Of a stretch of DNA of 64,000 nucleotides, positions 29,720-39,233 are shown piece after piece. Each line of letters begins with the position of its first letter. The first letter of the stretch is position 1. Both the position numbers and the translations under genes were made by a program. The notes below the pieces were generated by a model, which saw nothing but the letters and a program-made list of their open reading frames with translations, searched no databases and was not told where the DNA came from. This stretch comes from Stenotrophomonas sepilia (GTDB lineage Bacteria > Pseudomonadota > Gammaproteobacteria > Xanthomonadales > Xanthomonadaceae): contig NZ_LXXZ01000026.1 in assembly GCF_003244875.1 (NCBI RefSeq), positions 62,001-126,000 on the forward strand, written 5' to 3'.

Positions 29720-31099
29720 TTACTCGCCCGCCGCAGCAGCACCGGGACGTCGACGGCGACGGCGGCGCTTGCGCGGTGCCCCGCTCTCGTCATCGCCGTC
29801 TTCACTGTGCATCGCATCCAGCGACGACTCCAGCTCGCGACCGGACTGCGCCTGTGCTTCGCGCCAGAACTCGACATCCACTGCATGCTCGGACGAAGCG
29901 ACCTGGCGCAGGCTGAGGAAATCGAACGCGGCGCGGAAGCGCGGGTGGGTCAGGGTACGGAACACGCGCTTGCGCTGGCGCGAGCTGAAGCGCGACTGCA
30001 GCAGCCAGATCTCCTGCATCGGCAGCGAGAAGCGGCGCGGCAGCGCGATGGTGCTGAGCTGCTGCACGGTGACCCGGTCGGCGGCGCGGCGCTGCGCCTC
30101 TTCCGGTGCCACCCCCTGCTTGAGCAGGGTCGCCTGTGCGCGGCAGAACGCCGGCCACAGCAGCAACGCGAACAGGAACGCCGGCGAGACCGGCTCGTCG
30201 TTGGCCACGCGGGCATCGGTGTTGGCCAGGCCTTCGACCAGCATGCGGCGCAGCGCGCCGGTGCGGTTGGACTTCAGCGCCTTGGCGCTCTCCGGGAACA
30301 GCACGTCGAGCAGGCCGTAACGCTCAAGGCCTTCGAAGCTGGCCACGCCGTGCCCGGACAGGAACAGCTTGAGCACTTCCTCGAACAGGCGCGCCGGCGC
30401 GGCTTCATTGAGCAGGCCGGCCAGGTGCGGGATGGGCGCAGCGGTCCCCTCTTCGACCTGGAAGCCGAGCTTGGCCGCCAGGCGCACCGCACGCAGCATG
30501 CGCACCGGGTCTTCCCGATAACGCTGCTCGGGATCGCCGATCAGCTTCATCAGGCGCGCCTGGACGTCTTCGAAGCCGCCGGTGTAGTCGCGCACCGAGA
30601 AGTCCTCGATGGCGTAGTACAGGGCGTTGCAGGTGAAGTCTCGGCGGACCGCGTCGTCTTCGATGGTGCCGTACACGTTGTCGCGCACGAGCATGCCGTT
30701 TTCCATCTCGCGGTCGCCGCTGCCGTCATCGCTGTTGGCACGGAAGGTGGCGACTTCGATGATTTCGCGGCCGAACACTACGTGGGCGAGGCGGAACCGA
30801 CGACCGATCAGGCGGCAGTTGCGGAACAGCTGCTTGACCTGTTCGGGCGTGGCATCGGTGGCCACGTCGAAATCCTTGGGTTGGCCATTGACCAGCAGGT
30901 CGCGCACCGCGCCGCCGACAAGGTAGGCGCCGAAGCCGGCATCGCGCAGGCGATAAAGCACGCGCAGGGCGTTCGGGCTGATGTCCTTGCGGGAGATCGT
31001 GTGCTGGTCGCGCGGGATGACGCGCAGGCTGAACGGTGATGTAGCAGGGGAAATGATGTTGGCGCTTCCGGTTGAAGTTTCGGGATTGCCCAATGGCAT
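29720..31099 (-). CDS. pcnB: Poly(A) polymerase I
   Basis: PcnB adds 3' poly(A) tails that mark RNA for decay. The product is 459 residues of the class II nucleotidyltransferase family: LVGGAVRDLLVNGQPKDFDVATDA near 60-84 with the two metal Asp, ATFRANSDDGSGD (variable loop), RRDFTCNALYYAIEDFSV, and EDPVRMLRAVRLAAKLGF. A basic tail (RKRRRRRRRPG) at the extreme C-terminus separates it from the CCA-adding enzyme. Confidence 0.96.
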   Translation of the reverse strand: MPLGNPETSTGSANIISPATSPFSLRVIPRDQHTISRKDISPNALRVLYRLRDAGFGAYLVGGAVRDLLVNGQPKDFDVATDATPEQVKQLFRNCRLIGRRFRLAHVVFGREIIEVATFRANSDDGSGDREMENGMLVRDNVYGTIEDDAVRRDFTCNALYYAIEDFSVRDYTGGFEDVQARLMKLIGDPEQRYREDPVRMLRAVRLAAKLGFQVEEGTAAPIPHLAGLLNEAAPARLFEEVLKLFLSGHGVASFEGLERYGLLDVLFPESAKALKSNRTGALRRMLVEGLANTDARVANDEPVSPAFLFALLLWPAFCRAQATLLKQGVAPEEAQRRAADRVTVQQLSTIALPRRFSLPMQEIWLLQSRFSSRQRKRVFRTLTHPRFRAAFDFLSLRQVASSEHAVDVEFWREAQAQSGRELESSLDAMHSEDGDDESGAPRKRRRRRRRPGAAAAGE

Positions 31100-31145
31100 C
31101 GAGGTGCATATACTAGCGCTCCTGCCTCGGCAGCGACACAGTTAC

Positions 31146-31220
31146 GCTCCCTTCGTCTAGTGGTTAGGACGTGGCCCTCTCAAGGCTAAAACAGGGGTTC
31201 GAGTCCCCTAGGGAGCGCCA
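31146..31220 (+). tRNA. tRNA-Glu (CTC)
   Basis: A 75-base cloverleaf with encoded CCA. The acceptor GCTCCCT pairs with AGGGAGC, the anticodon loop is CTCTCAA (anticodon CTC), and the T arm is CAGGGGTTCGAGTCCCCT. A Rho-independent terminator follows. Confidence 0.95.
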
Positions 31221-31240
31221 GTCGCCGCAGCAGGAACCGA

Positions 31241-31265
31241 AAAAGCCCGCCTTGTGCGGGCTTTT
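31241..31265 (+). terminator. Terminator of tRNA-Glu
   Basis: The stem AAAAGCCCGC-cttgt-GCGGGCTTTT has a T-run, twenty bases after the tRNA. Confidence 0.85.
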
Positions 31266-31331
31266 CTGTTTTCCGGGGTTGCAGTGATTGCGGTCGGATT
31301 GGCCGCTTGTGCGCCTCTCTGTTCCTGCGTG

Positions 31332-31437
31332 GGAGGGGGCGGGCCACCCTGGCCTGGACACGCAAAAGCCCATCCATGGTGCTCGATGGCGCCATCCATG
31401 GCGCCAACGGTCCAGGCCAGGGTGGCCCGCCCCCTCC
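31332..31437. repeat. Palindromic element E2 (variable arms, conserved core)
   Basis: 28-base perfect inverted arms (31332-31359 and 31410-31437) enclose a 50-base core with CCCATCCATGG and an inner hairpin GGCGCCAT-CC-ATGGCGCC. Compared with the other copies, both sides of this inner hairpin have changed in step. It lies in the otherwise empty stretch between the tRNA-Glu terminator and the sugar porter gene. Confidence 0.85.
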
Positions 31438-31570
31438 TGACAGTTTCCCGCGAATGCGGCACGAACAGCCTCGCTCATCCGCAGCCAATTCAATCCCGAC
31501 GTACTGTCTTGGATCGGCTGGCCTGCCGCCTCCCCATGAAGAAAGCAGGCGCTGAAACACAGGCCGGCCG

Positions 31571-32995
31571 TCAGCCTTCCATCTGCTCCAGCTCCTTGCC
31601 CTTGGTCTCGCGCACGTAGCGGACCACGAAGACGATCGAGAGGATCGCCGCGACGGCGTAGATGCCATAGGCGCCGGCCAGGCCGATGCCGGCCAGCAGC
31701 ATCGGGAACGTCACGGTGATCGCGAAGTTCGAGGTCCATTGCGCCGCACCCGCCACCGCCAGCGCCGGGCCGCGGATCTGGTTGGGGAACATCTCGCCCA
31801 GCATCACCCACATCACCGGGCCCCAGGACATGTTGAAGAACACCACGTAGACGTTGGCTGCCACCAGCGCCAGCCGCCCCATGCCATCGGACAGCTGCAG
31901 GCGCCCATCGACAAGGCTGCCGCTGGCAAACGCCACCACCATCAGCACCAGCGCCACCGACATGCCGACCGAACCGATCCACAGCAGCGGCCTGCGCCCG
32001 ATGCGGTCGATCAGCAGTACCGTCAGCAGGCAGGCACCGATGCTCAGCGCGCCGGACAACACGTTGATCAGCAGCGCGTCGCTTTCCGAGAAACCCACCG
32101 CCTGCCACAGCACCGCGCCGTAGTAGAACACCACGTTGATGCCGACCAGCTGCTGGAAGATGGCCAGGCCGATACCCACCCAGAGAATTGGGCGCAGCTT
32201 GCCGGTGGTCTTGTTGCGCAGGTCGCCGAAGCGCGGCTTGTGCTGGTCCTGGGCAAGGCTGGCTTCGATCTCGGCCTGCTTGGCGGTGGCCGCGGCCTCG
32301 CCGTACAGCCGCGTCAACACCGCCCTCGCCTGCCCCTGCCGCCCCTTCAACACCAGGAAGCGCGGGCTTTCCGGGATCACCAGCAACAACAGCAGGAACA
32401 GCCCCGAGGGCAGCGCCTGCATCCAGAACATCCAGCGCCAGGCCTCATGGCCCAGCCACAGGGGCGCGGTCGAGGCGCCGGCGGCACGCGCCAGCAGGTA
32501 ATTGCTGAGGAAGGCCGCAAACAAACCGCAGATGATCGCCATCTGCTGCACCGTGGCCAGCCGGCCGCGGTAACGCGCCGAGGCGACTTCGGCGATGTAG
32601 GCCGGTGACATCACGCTGGCCGCGCCCACCGCGAAACCGCCCAGCACGCGGGCGGCGATGAACAGCCAGGACGCGTGGGCCGCGCCGGCACCGAGCGCCG
32701 AGACAAGGAACATCAGCGCTGACACGATCAGGACACCGCGGCGCCCCAGGCGATCACCCAGCCACCCGGCCAGGAAGGCGCCGATCGCGCAGCCCAGCAG
32801 CATCGAGGCGACTTCGAAACCGAGCGCCGCCTCGCTGGAGTTGAAGGCCTGGCGGAGGCCATCGACCGTGCCATTGATGACACCACTGTCGAAACCGAAC
32901 AGGAATCCACCAAGGGTGGCCACGCAGCTGATCAGGACGATGAATGCAGTGTTCTCACCGCCATGCGGCGCGGTGCTGGGCTGGGTTTGGGACAT
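31571..32995 (-). CDS. Sugar porter, MFS (XylE/GlcP-like)
   Basis: The product is 474 residues from ATG 32995 with twelve predicted membrane helices. Sugar-porter signatures are clear: [13 protein letters not shown] in helix 1, GDRLGRRG in the first loop, PESPRFLV before the central loop, [13 protein letters not shown] in helix 7, DRIGRRPLL in the second half, and [12 protein letters not shown]. Proton-coupled uptake of glucose, xylose or a related sugar is likely, and glucose would feed glk and zwf in this same window. The exact sugar cannot be told from sequence. The frame continues upstream without homology. Confidence 0.92.
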   Translation of the reverse strand: MSQTQPSTAPHGGENTAFIVLISCVATLGGFLFGFDSGVINGTVDGLRQAFNSSEAALGFEVASMLLGCAIGAFLAGWLGDRLGRRGVLIVSALMFLVSALGAGAAHASWLFIAARVLGGFAVGAASVMSPAYIAEVASARYRGRLATVQQMAIICGLFAAFLSNYLLARAAGASTAPLWLGHEAWRWMFWMQALPSGLFLLLLLVIPESPRFLVLKGRQGQARAVLTRLYGEAAATAKQAEIEASLAQDQHKPRFGDLRNKTTGKLRPILWVGIGLAIFQQLVGINVVFYYGAVLWQAVGFSESDALLINVLSGALSIGACLLTVLLIDRIGRRPLLWIGSVGMSVALVLMVVAFASGSLVDGRLQLSDGMGRLALVAANVYVVFFNMSWGPVMWVMLGEMFPNQIRGPALAVAGAAQWTSNFAITVTFPMLLAGIGLAGAYGIYAVAAILSIVFVVRYVRETKGKELEQMEG

Positions 32996-33189
32996 GGACG
33001 ATCCTGCTGGGAAGGGAGTCCGGCCACGGTGGGCGACCGAGTGCCCCGCAGCGTCGCACAGCCCCCGCCGTGCCGCCAATGATTCCCACGGTCGCGCCTG
33101 CCAGACGCCCGTTTTCCGCCCCGCGCCGACACCGGGGGCCAACCTGTTCTAGAATTGGCGGGTTCAGGAATCGATCCACCCCCAAGCCC

Positions 33190-33513
33190 ATGCCCTTTGT
33201 CGTCACCGAAAACTGCATCAAGTGCAAACACACCGATTGCGTGGAAGTGTGCCCCGTGGATTGCTTCCACGAAGGCCCGAACTTCCTGGTGATCGACCCG
33301 GATGAGTGCATCGACTGCACCCTCTGCGAGCCGGAGTGCCCGGTCAATGCGATCTTCCCGGAGGACGACGTTCCTGCCGGACAGGAAGGCTTCGTTGCCC
33401 TCAACGCCGAGCTGGCGAAGGAGTGGCCGGTGCTGACCGTGCGCAAGGACCCGCCCGCCGACGCCGGCGAATGGGATGGCAAGCCGGACAAGCTGAAGCT
33501 GCTGGAGCGCTGA
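33190..33513 (+). CDS. fdxA: Seven-iron ferredoxin FdxA
   Basis: The product is 107 residues from ATG 33190. The first cluster motif is [17 protein letters not shown], where the 7Fe type binds [3Fe-4S], and the second is [12 protein letters not shown] for [4Fe-4S]. The C-terminal extension ([20 protein letters not shown]) is typical of proteobacterial FdxA. It is a cytosolic electron carrier with unknown specific partners. A strong terminator follows. Confidence 0.95.
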   Translation: MPFVVTENCIKCKHTDCVEVCPVDCFHEGPNFLVIDPDECIDCTLCEPECPVNAIFPEDDVPAGQEGFVALNAELAKEWPVLTVRKDPPADAGEWDGKPDKLKLLER

Positions 33514-33534
33514 GAAGCGCCCACGGCGGTAACG

Positions 33535-33560
33535 AAAAGGGCGCCCATGGGCGCCCTTTT
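33535..33560 (+). terminator. Terminator after fdxA
   Basis: AAAAGGGCGCC-catg-GGCGCCCTTTT, 22 bases after the fdxA stop. Confidence 0.88.
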
Positions 33561-33616
33561 CTGTTCTTCGGCAGACCCCAACCGTGCGTTCCGGCCGGTG
33601 CCAACCGCGCGACTTG

Positions 33617-33668
33617 GTAGGTGCCAACCTTGGTTGGCACAAAAGCGCCGACCAAGGTCGGCCGCTAC
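33617..33668. repeat. SMAG-type REP pair
   Basis: GTAGGTGCCAACCTTGGTTG and the inverted GCCGACCAAGGTCGGC followed by CTAC, between convergent fdxA and the lipoprotein gene. Confidence 0.8.
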
Positions 33669-33711
33669 CAGAGCGGGTGCGGACCAAGGCCCGCAGCCAC
33701 CCGACCAGCCC

Positions 33712-34227
33712 TTACTGGGCGAGCTTCGCCTTCAGCGCGGCGATCAGCTTCACCGGCGCTTCGGCGGTGGCCGGCAGGCCACGCGGGTCAACCGCGGAGA
33801 TGTAGGCGCCGGCATCGACGGCCACTACGCGGACCAGGAAGTTGCTGCCCTCGTAGGCCACGTCGTACGAACCCAGCAACTGCGCGCGGCTGGCGATGGT
33901 CACGCCCTCCACGCCTTCCAGTGCGGTACCGACCTTGGCGAAGGCTTCATCCTTGCCACCGGCAATGGTGAAACCGGTGCTGCCGGCTGCCGGAGCCGCA
34001 GCAACCGGCGCCGCCGGCTTGGTGGCCGAGGCCAACGTCGGCACCTTGTTGTCGGTGGTGGCATTGGGCAGGTTCAAGTCCGGCGGCACTTCCAGCGGAC
34101 GCATTTCCGGGGCCAGGGCGTAGTCGCCCTTGGCGCCGCGCTTGAAGCAGCCGGTGGTGCCGGCAGCGACCGCCACAGCAAGCAGGGCATAGGACAGCAC
34201 GCGGACGGTGGAAACGGATTGACGCAT
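33712..34227 (-). CDS. bamC: Short BamC-like (NlpB) lipoprotein
   Basis: The product is 171 residues. The signal peptide ends in a lipobox with Cys near 27 (GTTGC). The mature start has PLEVPPDLNLP, the unstructured motif by which BamC contacts BamD, and a single C-terminal alpha/beta domain (about 85-170) follows. E. coli BamC (NlpB, DapX) is about 340 residues with two such domains, so this is a one-domain form. The bamC-dapA order facing gcvR-bcp matches E. coli, which supports the identity. Role: accessory lipoprotein of the outer-membrane protein assembly machine. Confidence 0.78.
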   Translation of the reverse strand: MRQSVSTVRVLSYALLAVAVAAGTTGCFKRGAKGDYALAPEMRPLEVPPDLNLPNATTDNKVPTLASATKPAAPVAAAPAAGSTGFTIAGGKDEAFAKVGTALEGVEGVTIASRAQLLGSYDVAYEGSNFLVRVVAVDAGAYISAVDPRGLPATAEAPVKLIAALKAKLAQ

Positions 34228-34259
34228 GTGAATCTCCTGGGTCAGACCAAGACGGAAGG

Positions 34260-35153
34260 TCAGTGGCTGGAAAGGGCTTCGACGGCGGCGATGTCGCCGG
34301 CAAGATGGTCGGCAGCCGGATGATGCGCTGCCGACAACGGCAGCAGTGGCAGGCGCAGGTCGTGACCGATGCCGACGCGGCGCAGCAGCGCCTTGACCGG
34401 GATCGGGTTCGGTTCGACGCCGCAGAAATCATGGAAGGGATGCAGGCGCGCATCCCACGACGCGGTGGCTTCGTGGTCGTGTGCGGCGGCCAGCTCGCAC
34501 ATCCGGCGGTAGGCACCGGGAAGCACGTTGGAACCCACTGAGATCAGGCCGTCGATACCGGCCTGGATCGAACGCGCGGCCGTACCGTCGTCCCCGCTGA
34601 GCACGGCGAACTGTGGGCTGCGCAGAGCGAGCAGCGCCTGCACCCGGCCGGTGTCACCCACCGCCTCCTTGATGCCGACGATGTTGGGGTGGCTGGCCAG
34701 CTCGGCCACGGTCTCAGGCTGCATGTCGCAACCGGTACGGCCGGGCACGTTGTACAGCACGACCGGCAGCCCGCCCTGGTCGGCCACCGCACGGTAGTGC
34801 GCGATCAGGCCGGCCTGGGTGGGGCGCACGTACGGCGGCGTGACCACCAGCGCGTGGCTGGCGCCGAGGGCGGCGGCACGACGGGTCTGTTCAATGGTCT
34901 TGGCAGTGCCCGAAAGGCCGGTACCGGCCATGACCGGAATGCGGCCGCCGATGCGCTCGACCGCGCTGGCCAGCAGCAGGTCGTACTCGGCGTCGGTGAG
35001 GGTTGCCGCTTCGCCGGTAGAGCCGGCTACGACAACGCCATGGACGCCACCTTCCAGTTGCAGATGCAGCAGGCGCTGCCAACCGTCGGGATCGAGGGCG
35101 CCGTCGGCCCGGAACGGGGTCGCCAGCGCGGTGATGAGGCCGGAAAGGGACAA
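34260..35153 (-). CDS. dapA: 4-hydroxy-tetrahydrodipicolinate synthase
   Basis: DapA condenses pyruvate and aspartate semialdehyde on the way to lysine and diaminopimelate. The product is 297 residues from TTG 35153 ([14 protein letters not shown]). The frame is open further upstream with no homology, and no ATG or GTG lies near the conserved N-terminus. Motifs: [13 protein letters not shown] near 42, [21 protein letters not shown], and the Schiff-base Lys in GIKEAVGD near 161. Confidence 0.95.
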   Translation of the reverse strand: MSLSGLITALATPFRADGALDPDGWQRLLHLQLEGGVHGVVVAGSTGEAATLTDAEYDLLLASAVERIGGRIPVMAGTGLSGTAKTIEQTRRAAALGASHALVVTPPYVRPTQAGLIAHYRAVADQGGLPVVLYNVPGRTGCDMQPETVAELASHPNIVGIKEAVGDTGRVQALLALRSPQFAVLSGDDGTAARSIQAGIDGLISVGSNVLPGAYRRMCELAAAHDHEATASWDARLHPFHDFCGVEPNPIPVKALLRRVGIGHDLRLPLLPLSAAHHPAADHLAGDIAAVEALSSH

Positions 35154-35317
35154 GGACGTGCTGCTCTTGGCTGGGAAGGGAAAACGCCCGCCACGAAAGG
35201 CCGGGGGCGACTTGAATGTTACTTGCGGCGCGAAAGCACGGGCAAGTATGCTGGACACCGGTGGATCCCCGCCTCTGGCGGGCATTCAGACTAACGCATG
35301 CATTACCCGGAATCGCC

Positions 35318-35878
35318 TTGACCGACACCACCCCGCGCCCCGCGCCGAGCGAAAACCACCTCCTGATCAACGCCTATACGACGCATCCGGAGTCCCCCCT
35401 GCTGTCCGTCACCCGCCGCATCGCCGACAGCGGCTGCAATCTGGTGGATGCACGCCTGGCCACGGTCGGCCGCGATGTCTCGGTCACCGCCCTGGCCACC
35501 GGCTCCTGGGACTCGGTGGCCAAGCTTGAGGCGATGCTGACCCGGCTGGAGCGCGAGGAAGGCCTGAAGCTGGTCTGGTACCGCACCGCCGCCAAGCAGG
35601 CGCAGTCCAACCTGCTGCCGTACATCGTCGAAGTGATCGCCGCCGACAAGCCGGGCATCCTGTTCCAGCTGGCCGACTTCTTCGACCGCCAGGGCATCAC
35701 CATCGAGAACCTGCAGAGCACGCGCTACCGCGCCATGCAGACCGGCGCGGAAATGTTCAGCGCACAGGTCACCATCGGCGTGCCGGCCAACATGCATATC
35801 GCCGCGCTGCGCGACGATTTCCTCGAGTTCTGCGACCACCTGAACCTGGACGCGATCATGGATCCGATGAAGTTCTGA
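35318..35878 (+). CDS. gcvR: Glycine cleavage system repressor-like protein GcvR (tandem ACT)
   Basis: The product is 186 residues from TTG 35318. Two ACT domains are visible: residues about 10-90 (HPESPLLSVTRRIADSGCNLVDARL) and about 105-180 (VIAADKPGILFQLADFFDRQGITIENL). In E. coli GcvR binds GcvA and blocks expression of the glycine cleavage genes when glycine is low. The position between dapA (divergent) and bcp is the same as in E. coli. Confidence 0.9.
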   Translation: MTDTTPRPAPSENHLLINAYTTHPESPLLSVTRRIADSGCNLVDARLATVGRDVSVTALATGSWDSVAKLEAMLTRLEREEGLKLVWYRTAAKQAQSNLLPYIVEVIAADKPGILFQLADFFDRQGITIENLQSTRYRAMQTGAEMFSAQVTIGVPANMHIAALRDDFLEFCDHLNLDAIMDPMKF

Positions 35879-35957
35879 TTCTTCGCGCGTCTCTCACGGG
35901 CGCGTGGCGTTTCATGTAGCTGTAATGGCAAGAACCCAGGCTCGACAGAAGGACCTC

Positions 35958-36437
35958 ATGAACAACGGCGACACCCTGGACAGCACCACCCTCTCCCTGC
36001 CGCTGGCCCTGTCCGGCGGCGACCAGGCCACCCTCGGCGACTATGCCGGCCAATGGCTGGTGCTGTACTTCTATCCCAAGGACAGCACCCCGGGCTGCAC
36101 CACCGAAGGCATCGACTTCAACGCCCTGCTGCCGAAGTTCAGGAAAGCCGGCGCCGTCGTGCTGGGCGTCTCGCGCGACTCGGTGAAGTCGCACGACAAC
36201 TTCTGTGCCAAGCAGGGCTTCAATTTCCCGCTGGTCAGCGATGGCGACGAAGCGCTGTGCACCGCCTTCGACGTGATCAGGATGAAGAACATGTACGGCA
36301 AGCAGGTACGTGGCATCGAACGCAGTACCTTCCTGATTTCCCCCGACAGCCGCATCGTGCAGTCCTGGCGCAAGGTCAAGGTTGCCGGCCATGCCGATGC
36401 CGTTCTCGCCGAACTGAAGGCCTCCCAGTCCAAGTGA
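35958..36437 (+). CDS. bcp: Thiol peroxidase, Bcp/PrxQ type
   Basis: The product is 159 residues from ATG 35958. The peroxidatic Cys47 is in STPGCTTEG. The usual E. coli resolving Cys five residues on is absent. Instead Cys83 in NFCAKQGF sits 36 residues later, the same spacing as the Cys48-Cys84 pair known for Xanthomonas campestris PrxQ, so this is probably an atypical two-Cys peroxiredoxin using the alpha-3 helix Cys. It reduces hydroperoxides with thioredoxin in the cytosol. Confidence 0.94.
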   Translation: MNNGDTLDSTTLSLPLALSGGDQATLGDYAGQWLVLYFYPKDSTPGCTTEGIDFNALLPKFRKAGAVVLGVSRDSVKSHDNFCAKQGFNFPLVSDGDEALCTAFDVIRMKNMYGKQVRGIERSTFLISPDSRIVQSWRKVKVAGHADAVLAELKASQSK

Positions 36438-36521
36438 GTCCCACTGCCTACTGTGTCTGCCATCACCCTGCCCCGCAGCAGGCCGTGGTGGTTTTTCCCT
36501 GTCCGTAACCAGGAATCGACG

Positions 36522-37922
36522 ATGACCCGAGGCAAGCGCATCTACGTGCTGGATACCAACGTGCTGATGCACGATCCGACCGCGCTGTTCAAATTCGAGG
36601 AGCACGACATCTACCTGCCCATGCAGGTGATCGAGGAGCTGGACAACGGCAAGAAGGGCACCTCCGAAGCGAGCCGCAACGCCCGCCAGGTGAGCCGCTT
36701 CCTCAACGAGCTGGTGCAGGAATCGGGCCTGGACAACCTGGCCGACGGCATTCCGCTGCAGCGCCCCAACGGCCTGCAGCTGCGCGGCAAGCAGAGCGCC
36801 GGCAAGCTGCGCTTCCAGACCAGCCATTTCGACGCGGGCAAGAGCTTTGGCAAGGTCATTCCGGACAATGCCATCCTCGGCGCGATCCTGGCCCTGAAGG
36901 AAGAAACCCCCGACCTGCCGGTGGTGTTCGTCTCCAAGGACATCAACCTGCGGATCAAGGCCGCCATCGCCGGCATCGTGTCCGAGGACTACGAGAACGA
37001 TCGCGCGCTGGACGATTTCAGCCTGCTCTACACCGGCGCTACCGAGCTGCCGGAAGACTTCTGGAAACGCCACGGCGACGACCTGCGCAGCTGGAGCGAC
37101 AAGGGCCGCTCGCATTACGAAATCCAGGCGCAGGACGGCGAGGAGTGGTATCCGAACCAGTACGTCTACCTGCCGGGCGAGGATGAAGTCGAGCTGCGCG
37201 TCAGCCGCGTGGTCGGCGATGGCAAGGTGGTGCTGTCGCTGGTCGATGATTTCCGCCACGGCAGCCACGCCGTGTGGGGCATCAGCGCACGCAACCGCGA
37301 GCAGAACTTCGCGCTCAACGCACTGATGGACCCGGAGATCGACTTTGTCACGCTGCTGGGCACCGCCGGCACCGGCAAGACCCTGCTGGCACTGGCCGCC
37401 GGCCTGGCGCAGACAATGGACCAGCAGCGCTACCGCGAGATCATCATGACCCGCGCCACGGTCAGCGTCGGCGAAGACATCGGCTTCCTGCCCGGTACCG
37501 AGGAAGAGAAGATGACGCCGTGGATGGGCGCGTTGACCGACAACCTGGAAGTGCTCACGCACAACCAGGAAGGCGGCACATGGGGCCGCCAGGCCACCAA
37601 CGACCTGCTGGCCAGCCGCATCAAGATCCGCTCGATGAACTTCATGCGCGGCCGCACCTTCCTGTCGCGCTACCTGATCCTGGACGAGGCGCAGAACCTC
37701 ACCCCCAAGCAGATGAAGACGCTGATCACCCGCGCCGGCCCCGGCACCAAGATCGTGTGCCTGGGCAACGTCGGGCAGATCGACACCCCGTACCTGACCG
37801 AGACCACCTCGGGCCTGACCTACGCGGTGGACCGCTTCAAGAACTGGCCGCATAGTGCGCACATCACCCTGCGCCGTGGCGAGCGTTCGCGCCTGGCCGA
37901 TTACGCTTCGGAGGTGTTGTGA
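36522..37922 (+). CDS. PIN-PhoH fusion ATPase (YlaK-type PhoH family)
   Basis: The product is 466 residues from ATG 36522. An N-terminal PIN RNase domain ([12 protein letters not shown] near 6, conserved acidic EELDNGKKG and later [10 protein letters not shown]) is joined to a C-terminal PhoH ATPase with Walker [12 protein letters not shown] near 280 and Walker B LILDEAQN near 385. PIN-PhoH proteins of this sort (PhoH2) have been shown in other bacteria to unwind and cleave RNA. The partner or target here is unknown. Confidence 0.93.
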   Translation: MTRGKRIYVLDTNVLMHDPTALFKFEEHDIYLPMQVIEELDNGKKGTSEASRNARQVSRFLNELVQESGLDNLADGIPLQRPNGLQLRGKQSAGKLRFQTSHFDAGKSFGKVIPDNAILGAILALKEETPDLPVVFVSKDINLRIKAAIAGIVSEDYENDRALDDFSLLYTGATELPEDFWKRHGDDLRSWSDKGRSHYEIQAQDGEEWYPNQYVYLPGEDEVELRVSRVVGDGKVVLSLVDDFRHGSHAVWGISARNREQNFALNALMDPEIDFVTLLGTAGTGKTLLALAAGLAQTMDQQRYREIIMTRATVSVGEDIGFLPGTEEEKMTPWMGALTDNLEVLTHNQEGGTWGRQATNDLLASRIKIRSMNFMRGRTFLSRYLILDEAQNLTPKQMKTLITRAGPGTKIVCLGNVGQIDTPYLTETTSGLTYAVDRFKNWPHSAHITLRRGERSRLADYASEVL

Positions 37923-38425
37923 ACCGCTGCACGCGCCTGTTGTTGCCCACGGCTGCGATCACCCTCGCCGCCGTGCTCGGTGCCTGTACGACCACGCGCG
38001 GCCCGGCCAGCGTGCCCACCGCCGAGCGCACCGGCCAGTCCTGGGTGGTCACCCGCCCGATCATCGCCGCGCAGGTGCTCGACACCTGCTCGCGCCCCAG
38101 CCCCGGCCGCGAGGCCGGGCGGGTGTCGGGCTACTGGGCGCCCAGCCGGCAGCAGGTCGACCAGCTGGAGGCGAAGCTGTCGTCGCTGGAAGCGCAGGTC
38201 CCGAAGGTGCAGGGCTTCGACCGCCAGTACGTCGGCATCGAAAGCGCCGGCAAGCGGCTGATCTACATCAACGCCTTCCACCTGCCTGACGACAGCGGCG
38301 TCAATCCGGCCCGCGAAGCGATCCGCGTCTGCGATGGCGGCGCACAGTTCTGGGGCGCCGTGTTCGACCCGGCCAGCAACACCTTCAGCGAGCTGCAGTT
38401 CAACGGCGGCTTCGGCGGGCCCTGA
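37919..38425 (+). CDS. Predicted lipoprotein of unknown function
   Basis: The product is 168 residues from a GTG that overlaps the stop of the PhoH gene (GTGA). The signal peptide ends in LAAVLGAC, a lipobox with Cys near 23. The mature protein has a coiled segment ([19 protein letters not shown]) and a C-terminal domain with [22 protein letters not shown] and [27 protein letters not shown] do not recognise a named family. Translational coupling suggests co-expression with the PIN-PhoH protein. Confidence 0.8.
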   Translation: MNRCTRLLLPTAAITLAAVLGACTTTRGPASVPTAERTGQSWVVTRPIIAAQVLDTCSRPSPGREAGRVSGYWAPSRQQVDQLEAKLSSLEAQVPKVQGFDRQYVGIESAGKRLIYINAFHLPDDSGVNPAREAIRVCDGGAQFWGAVFDPASNTFSELQFNGGFGGP

Positions 38426-38437
38426 GGGGCCTCGCCG

Positions 38438-39106
38438 ATGGGAATACGCCTGCCCACCTGGGTCTGGATCGGCGCGGTCGCACTCTCGTGCGTGGCCGGC
38501 ATGGTCAACGTGGTCGGCTTCCTCGGGTTCGAGCATCAGGCGGTCAGCCACATGACCGGCAGCACCAGCCAGCTCGGCATGGCATTGGCCCAGGGCGACT
38601 GGCGCGCGGTCGGCCACCTGTGGGGCCTGCTGATCGCGTTCTCGCTGGGCGCGATGCTCAGCGGCCTGCTGATCCAGGACAGCACCCTGCAGCTGGGCCG
38701 GCGCTACGGCGTGGCACTGGCGCTGGAATCGGCTCTTTTGCTGGTGGCCATTCCGCTGTTTGAAGAGCACCAGATCTGGGGCGCACTGGCCGCCGCCATG
38801 GCCTGCGGCCTGCAGAATGCAATGGCTACGACCTTCAGCGGCGCGGTGGTACGCACCACCCATCTCAGCGGCATGTTCACCGATCTCGGCATCGGCCTGG
38901 GCCACCTGCTGCGCGGGCTGCCGTTGCAGGTACGACGACTGACCCTCAGCGGCCTGATCATCAGTGGCTTCCTCGCCGGCGGCGTGATCGGCGCCTGGCT
39001 GTTCGCGCGCTGGCAGTACGACGCCCTGCTTGCTCCCGCCCTGCTCACCGGCCTGACCGGCCTGGGCTATGTGGTGTACCAGCAGTGGGCGCGTTGGCGG
39101 CATTGA
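38438..39106 (+). CDS. YoaK-family (DUF1275) membrane protein
   Basis: The product is 222 residues with about six membrane helices. The N-terminal [11 protein letters not shown] followed by [19 protein letters not shown], and later [24 protein letters not shown], are the hallmark segments of DUF1275/YoaK. Proteins of this family have no established biochemical role. It begins 12 bases after the lipoprotein stop, so it probably shares its transcript. Confidence 0.9.
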   Translation: MGIRLPTWVWIGAVALSCVAGMVNVVGFLGFEHQAVSHMTGSTSQLGMALAQGDWRAVGHLWGLLIAFSLGAMLSGLLIQDSTLQLGRRYGVALALESALLLVAIPLFEEHQIWGALAAAMACGLQNAMATTFSGAVVRTTHLSGMFTDLGIGLGHLLRGLPLQVRRLTLSGLIISGFLAGGVIGAWLFARWQYDALLAPALLTGLTGLGYVVYQQWARWRH

Positions 39107-39119
39107 GGGCCGCGCTGCG

Positions 39120-39160
39120 GGGGCCAGATCCCTTTTCCTGCTGAAAAGGGATCTGACCCC
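39120..39160. repeat. Inverted repeat GGGGCCAGATCCC (copy 2)
   Basis: GGGGCCAGATCCCTTTTC and GAAAAGGGATCTGACCCC around a five-base loop. It is the same repeat class as 27480-27519. Confidence 0.78.
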
Positions 39161-39180
39161 GCCTGACGGATCAAAGGCAT

Positions 39181-39201
39181 CCACGCATGGCGTGGATCTA
39201 C
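39181..39201. repeat. Single SMAG-type REP
   Basis: CCACGCATGGCGTGGATCTAC, one unpaired REP half directly upstream of thiD. Confidence 0.65.
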
Positions 39202-39233
39202 CCTCCCCTGCGGGACCACGGCACAATCGCCTG

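Noticed and set aside
34194..35285. ATG start for dapA further upstream at 35285
   Set aside because: It would add 44 residues unlike any DapA; the conserved N-terminus begins at TTG 35153.
35856..37862. 668-codon minus-strand frame opposite bcp and PIN-PhoH
   Set aside because: Antisense shadow; composition follows the complement of the real genes.
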